Below are positions 7,688 to 10,000 of a stretch of 10,000 bases of DNA, piece after piece (the first letter of the stretch is position 1; each line of letters opens with the position of its first letter). Location: assembly GCA_027068695.1 (NCBI GenBank), contig JAMOMG010000113.1, positions 1 to 10,000 on the forward strand, read 5' to 3'. The DNA comes from Flavobacteriaceae bacterium (GTDB taxonomy: Bacteria; Bacteroidota; Bacteroidia; Flavobacteriales; Flavobacteriaceae). The notes beneath the pieces are model-generated. The model searched no databases. It was not told where the DNA came from and saw nothing but the letters and a program-made list of their open reading frames with translations. The position numbers were made by a program, and so were the translations under genes.

Positions 7688-7769
7688 ATGAATATATTTA
7701 GTTTTACAGTTCATTTTGATAGCAAATAATGGTGTAGAAATCACTTTAAATAAGAACGCAATAAAATAG
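7688..7769 (+). pseudogene. Relic of the 5' end of an IS1595-family transposase gene
   Basis: Read from ATG 7688, the codons give MNIFSFTVHFDSK, stop (TAA 7727-7729), WCRNHFK, stop (TAA 7751-7753), then ERNKI. Ignoring the stops, this resembles from memory the N-terminus of IS1595-family transposases common in Flavobacteriaceae (MNIFSFT-x-HF-x-SE...C-x-x-HFK-x-ERDK-x-GV-x-C), which leads into a zinc ribbon. Both stops lie where the family has ordinary codons, as expected from decay. The relic breaks off after about 27 codons, where the acyl-CoA dehydrogenase copy begins; the bases AAAATAGA fit both partners. The catalytic DDE part and the terminal inverted repeats are not seen. The family assignment rests on recalled similarity over a short stretch and has not been checked by search. 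Confidence 0.65.
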
Positions 7770-7902
7770 AATTGGTGAAGATGGCTTTGTTAAAGAATAC
7801 CACGTTGAGCGCTTAATGTGAGATGCTAAAATTATACAGATTTACAAAGGAACTTCTGAAATTCAAAAAATTGTAATCTCTAGGAGTATTCTAAGAGATT
7901 AA
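7763..7902 (+). pseudogene. Degenerate, internally deleted copy of the acyl-CoA dehydrogenase 3' half
   Basis: Bases 7763-7789 are identical to 1572-1598 of the intact gene, and 7790-7902 match 1938-2050 with six substitutions. The 339 bp between these segments are missing, an in-frame loss of 113 codons at a short repeat (GGCTTTG / GGTTTTG). The copy carries an in-frame TGA at 7819-7821 where the intact gene codes for R354, and the codon for the expected catalytic E363 has become AAA (Lys) at 7846-7848. The last 56 bases up to and including the stop TAA are identical to the intact gene, but the match ends exactly after that stop. It has no start and cannot make a functional enzyme. It is a direct repeat of the gene's end at a distance of 5,852 bp, placing the efflux operon between the two copies. 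Confidence 0.93.
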
Positions 7903-7912
7903 TATATAATTA

Positions 7913-8006
7913 TTAGGGCGTGCCGGCAATATCTTATTGCCGTCGCGTCTTACACTATATCTTTTGCAAAAGCAAAAGTATGCCGTTTCAACCGCTCACG
8001 CATTAA
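7913..8006. repeat. Compact structured intergenic repeat with terminal inverted repeats and two hairpins
   Basis: The ends TTAGGGCGTG (7913-7922) and CACGCATTAA (7997-8006) are inverted repeats matching at 8 of 10 positions. Inside are two perfect hairpins: CGGCAATA / TATTGCCG (7924-7931 and 7935-7942, loop TCT) and CTTTTGC / GCAAAAG (7961-7967 and 7972-7978, loop AAAA). The 94 bases hold 42 G or C, well above the surroundings. The fold would be a closed stem with two branches, in DNA or RNA. Similar GGGCGTG...CTCACGC intergenic repeats recur in Flavobacteriaceae genomes as I remember them; this has not been searched. The right end overlaps the umuD stop codon (8003-8005), and the element lies between convergent units. 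A non-autonomous mobile repeat (REP/MITE-like) is the leading guess. Confidence 0.65.
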
Positions 8007-8443
8007 ACCTTTTTAATAACATACGTTACAATTCCCCAAATAATTAATTCGTTTTCTTCTGTAACTTTTATAGGTTTATATTTTTTATTTTCTGGCATTA
8101 AAAACACACAATCTTTTTCAACTTTCAATCTTTTTATAGTAAATTCACCATCAATCATACAAACAGCAACTTTACCGTTTCTAGATTCAATACTTCTATC
8201 TATTACCAATAAATCTCCATCTTCAATATTGGCTTCAATCATTGAATTTCCTCTTACTCTAGCATAAAAAGTAGCATCTTCATTTTTAACCAGTTCTCTA
8301 TCTAAACTAATACGCATTTCTTTAAAGTCTTCTGCTGGTGATGGAAACCCTGCAGCAATATCTTCATTTACAATGGGCCTTTTAATTTGTGCCGATTTAT
8401 CAGAAAAATAAACTGTTATATTTTTTGTGTTTTTAAGTTGCAT
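8003..8443 (-). CDS. umuD: UmuD-like S24-family self-cleaving subunit of translesion polymerase V
   Basis: The protein has 146 residues, close to E. coli UmuD (139). The cleavage region [11 protein letters not shown] aligns with the UmuD CGFPSPAADY site, so RecA-stimulated self-cleavage is expected between A31 and G32. The catalytic serine is S67 in [19 protein letters not shown] and the general-base lysine is K104 in DGEFTIKRL; their 37-residue spacing equals that of UmuD S60/K97. There is no N-terminal helix-turn-helix, so it is not LexA. The processed form should join the UmuC polymerase for mutagenic lesion bypass after DNA damage. It starts inside the 3' end of umuC (28-bp overlap), which suggests translational coupling, and umuC comes first, the reverse of E. 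coli umuDC. Its stop codon lies within the terminal repeat of the structured element. Confidence 0.93.
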   Translation of the reverse strand: MQLKNTKNITVYFSDKSAQIKRPIVNEDIAAGFPSPAEDFKEMRISLDRELVKNEDATFYARVRGNSMIEANIEDGDLLVIDRSIESRNGKVAVCMIDGEFTIKRLKVEKDCVFLMPENKKYKPIKVTEENELIIWGIVTYVIKKV

Positions 8444-9687
8444 TTTATTTCAATTATTTCATCTATAGCTGTTGTATATTTAGGAGATAAGTGATTTTGC
8501 TTCATTTTCCAAGTCTTTTTTAAATCCTGATTTGCAATTTTAATTGAAGCTTTTTGGTATTTTAAATTTACCTTATCTATAACTTTCATTAATAATTTAT
8601 GCTTGGGGTTTTCATCTTTAAACAATGAAAATTGATGTTCTTTTTCAGATGTTAACCCCATAACAATAACACCTGCTTTTTTATAGCTATATCCTTTTTT
8701 AAAAAGTTGTTCAATACCTTTAATAGCATAATTGCAAATTGTTATACTCGAGTTTGTAGCAAAAGGTAAATGTACGACAATACCAACATTTCTATAAACA
8801 GCTGAATACTTACTTGTTTTTAAAAACACATACAAATAATTACATTCTGAATGTTGCTTTCTCAATTTTTCAGCACAAGAATTTGCAAAAGTAGCAATAC
8901 GCTCCCTAATAGGCTCATAGTTTTTTAACGCATATTCAAAAGTTCTTGTAGTTGCTATATTTTTTTTCCTCTTAATTGTCCCTAATTCAATAATAGACTC
9001 TCCTGATAAATCTTTTTTTAGACGTAATTCTACTATTGAAAATTTTTCACGTACCAAATTATCAGGCAATAATATAAAATCATAAGCTGTTTTAATATTT
9101 TGTGATTTTAGTTTTTTAGAAATACGCCTACCAATTCCCCAAATATTCTCAACATTTGTCCATTGTAAAGCTTTTATACGTTGTGATTCATTTAAAATAA
9201 CATAAACTCCTTTTGTTTTATTAAAATATTTTTTTGCAATTTTATTCGCCACTTTTGAAAGTGATTTTGTAGGAGCCACACCAATACTAACAGGTATTCC
9301 TACCCATTTTTCAATAGTATTCTTTATTGTGAGAACATAATCTTCTATTTCTTCTTCTTTAATTCCATCTAATTTAAAAAAAGCTTCATCTATCGAATAC
9401 AATTCAATATTTGGAACAAAGCTTGATAAAATAGACATAACTCTCGTACTTAAATCTCCATACAATGAATAATTTGAAGAACATACATAAATATTATTAT
9501 CTATAAAGACCTTTTCAAATTTAAAAGCTTCAGCACCCATAGGAACAAAAGGTTTAGCTTCAGCACTCCTCGCTATTACACAGCCGTCATTATTAGATAA
9601 AACAACCATTGGTTTATTTATCAAATAGGGCTTAAACACACGTTCACAAGAAGCATAAAAACTATTGCAATCTAAAATACCATACAT
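8416..9687 (-). CDS. umuC: UmuC-like Y-family error-prone DNA polymerase (Pol V catalytic subunit)
   Basis: The 423 residues match E. coli UmuC (422) from end to end. The N-terminal [18 protein letters not shown] holds the metal-binding D6 and the likely steric-gate Y11. [15 protein letters not shown] follows, then [11 protein letters not shown] with the catalytic D100 and E101. [21 protein letters not shown] is part of the palm, [20 protein letters not shown] is the helix-hairpin-helix of the thumb, and the little-finger domain follows from about residue 240. The C-terminal [20 protein letters not shown] corresponds to the conserved UmuC tail. It should copy past DNA lesions with low fidelity together with UmuD'. 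ATG 9687 matches the family N-terminus, and a -7 promoter element lies only 4 bp upstream, so the mRNA may have almost no leader. Confidence 0.95.
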   Translation of the reverse strand: MYGILDCNSFYASCERVFKPYLINKPMVVLSNNDGCVIARSAEAKPFVPMGAEAFKFEKVFIDNNIYVCSSNYSLYGDLSTRVMSILSSFVPNIELYSIDEAFFKLDGIKEEEIEDYVLTIKNTIEKWVGIPVSIGVAPTKSLSKVANKIAKKYFNKTKGVYVILNESQRIKALQWTNVENIWGIGRRISKKLKSQNIKTAYDFILLPDNLVREKFSIVELRLKKDLSGESIIELGTIKRKKNIATTRTFEYALKNYEPIRERIATFANSCAEKLRKQHSECNYLYVFLKTSKYSAVYRNVGIVVHLPFATNSSITICNYAIKGIEQLFKKGYSYKKAGVIVMGLTSEKEHQFSLFKDENPKHKLLMKVIDKVNLKYQKASIKIANQDLKKTWKMKQNHLSPKYTTAIDEIIEIKCNLKTQKI

Positions 9688-9691
9688 ACTA

Positions 9692-9717
9692 CAAATTTAC
9701 TACTATTATACAGTCAA
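9692..9717 (-). promoter_or_regulatory. Promoter of the umuC-umuD operon
   Basis: On the minus strand, TAAATTTG (9699 to 9692) fits the TAnnTTTG -7 consensus and ends 4 bp before the umuC ATG. A TTG at 9717-9715 lies 15 bp further upstream as a possible, rather close, -33 element. Transcription would begin at or just beside the start codon. In plus-strand terms TACTAC occurs at 9687-9692 and again at 9698-9703, one helical turn apart; this direct repeat could be a regulator site, but no SOS-type box is recognised with confidence. Confidence 0.5.
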
Positions 9718-9730
9718 TATATTCTCAAAC

Positions 9731-9760
9731 AAAAAAATCCTCATAATAGTATTATGAGGA
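9731..9760 (-). terminator. Rho-independent terminator of the DUF6526-like gene
   Basis: TCCTCATAAT (9738-9747) and ATTATGAGGA (9751-9760) form a perfect 10-bp stem with a 3-nt loop. Read on the minus strand, the hairpin is followed by seven T residues (9737-9731). It lies 23 bp after the stop of the DUF6526-like gene and upstream of the umuC promoter, so it separates the two minus-strand units. There is no T tract in the plus direction. Confidence 0.88.
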
Positions 9761-9782
9761 CTTATAAAAATATTTAATCTCT

Positions 9783-10000
9783 TTATACTCTATAAAAATC
9801 TGCCTTCCAATTTTTAACCCTTTGCTTAATTTCTTTTTCTGAAAGATTTTCATCTTCTGCTTTCTTAGCTAGATTAGGAAGCTCTTCATCTGAAGCAAAC
9901 CGTAGTCCAATAATTTGCCTTGTTGTTAACTTACTACTCAATGGTTTTCCTGTAAGCACAAAATATCTTAATTTTTCTTCTGCCCTAATTGCTCTATCCT
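9783..10000 (-). CDS. DUF6526-like protein, C-terminal part (5' end outside window)
   Basis: A minus-strand frame is open from the window edge to TAA at 9785-9783 and gives 71 residues: a start of DRAIRAEEKLRYFVLTGKPL, then LTTRQIIGLRFASDEELPNL, and an end of KQRVKNWKADFYRV. The motifs R-x-E-x-x-LRYF-x-LTGK, Q-I-x-x-LRFASDEE-L-P and NWK-x-D-x-x-RV resemble, from memory, the C-terminus of the DUF6526 family of Bacteroidota, small proteins with two N-terminal membrane segments and unknown function. The membrane part would lie outside the window, so it cannot be confirmed here. Codon structure, a matching C-terminal end and a strong terminator directly downstream all support a real gene. It is transcribed in the same direction as umuC-umuD but is separated from it by the terminator and a promoter. 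Confidence 0.8.
   Translation of the reverse strand, partial: DRAIRAEEKLRYFVLTGKPLSSKLTTRQIIGLRFASDEELPNLAKKAEDENLSEKEIKQRVKNWKADFYRV

Noticed and set aside
7913..8006. The structured repeat as an ordinary bidirectional terminator
   Set aside because: Both hairpins lack an adjacent T tract on either strand, and the matching outer ends and raised GC content suggest a repeat element instead.
9700..9711. CTGTATAATAG in the umuC promoter as a LexA (SOS) box
   Set aside because: Only the CTGTATA half resembles the enterobacterial box, the other half is not symmetrical, and LexA boxes of that type are not expected in this phylum.
1..10000. CRISPR arrays, tRNA or rRNA genes, phage genes
   Set aside because: No spaced direct repeats, cloverleaf-like sequences, rRNA-like stretches or phage structural genes were seen.

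Overview
The window looks like chromosomal DNA from a low-GC member of the Bacteroidota, most likely a Flavobacteriaceae species. The base composition is very AT-rich. Genes lack Shine-Dalgarno purine runs. Bacteroidota-type -7 promoter elements (TAnnTTTG) stand before three transcription units. The gene content also fits: a TolC-like protein with a '...SQA|Q' signal peptide, a DUF6526-like protein, and a relic that reads like an IS1595-family transposase. The genus is not decided.

Layout, left to right. (1) 1-789: the 3' part of a PLP-dependent class I/II aminotransferase. (2) 908-2050: an intact acyl-CoA dehydrogenase with its own promoter and a clear intrinsic terminator. (3) 2279-7626: a tight five-gene operon, tetR - tolC-like - hlyD-like - two paralogous ABC-2 permeases. 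Its promoter carries a near-perfect palindrome that is very probably the TetR operator. Together the products form a tripartite efflux system that is presumably self-regulated, but no ATP-binding subunit is encoded here. (4) 7627-8002: a junkyard between convergent units. It holds a perfect 8-bp hairpin, the decayed 5' end of an IS1595-like transposase, a 140-bp degenerate copy of the acyl-CoA dehydrogenase gene fused directly to it, and a compact, comparatively GC-rich structured repeat with terminal inverted repeats and two internal hairpins. (5) 8003-9687, minus strand: umuC followed by umuD, overlapping by 28 bp, encoding an error-prone Y-family polymerase and its self-cleaving S24-family partner. 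The order is reversed relative to the enterobacterial umuDC operon. (6) 9783-10000, minus strand: the C-terminal part of a DUF6526-like protein with its own terminator.

The most notable feature is the arrangement around the efflux operon. The 3' end of the upstream acyl-CoA dehydrogenase gene reappears, mutated and internally deleted, just downstream of the operon in the same orientation. The copied homology ends exactly at the stop codon. The operon and its regulator therefore lie between direct repeats 5,852 bp apart. This suggests acquisition or duplication by recombination, with IS remnants marking the scar. No integrase or intact mobile element is visible, and no wholly new system could be demonstrated.
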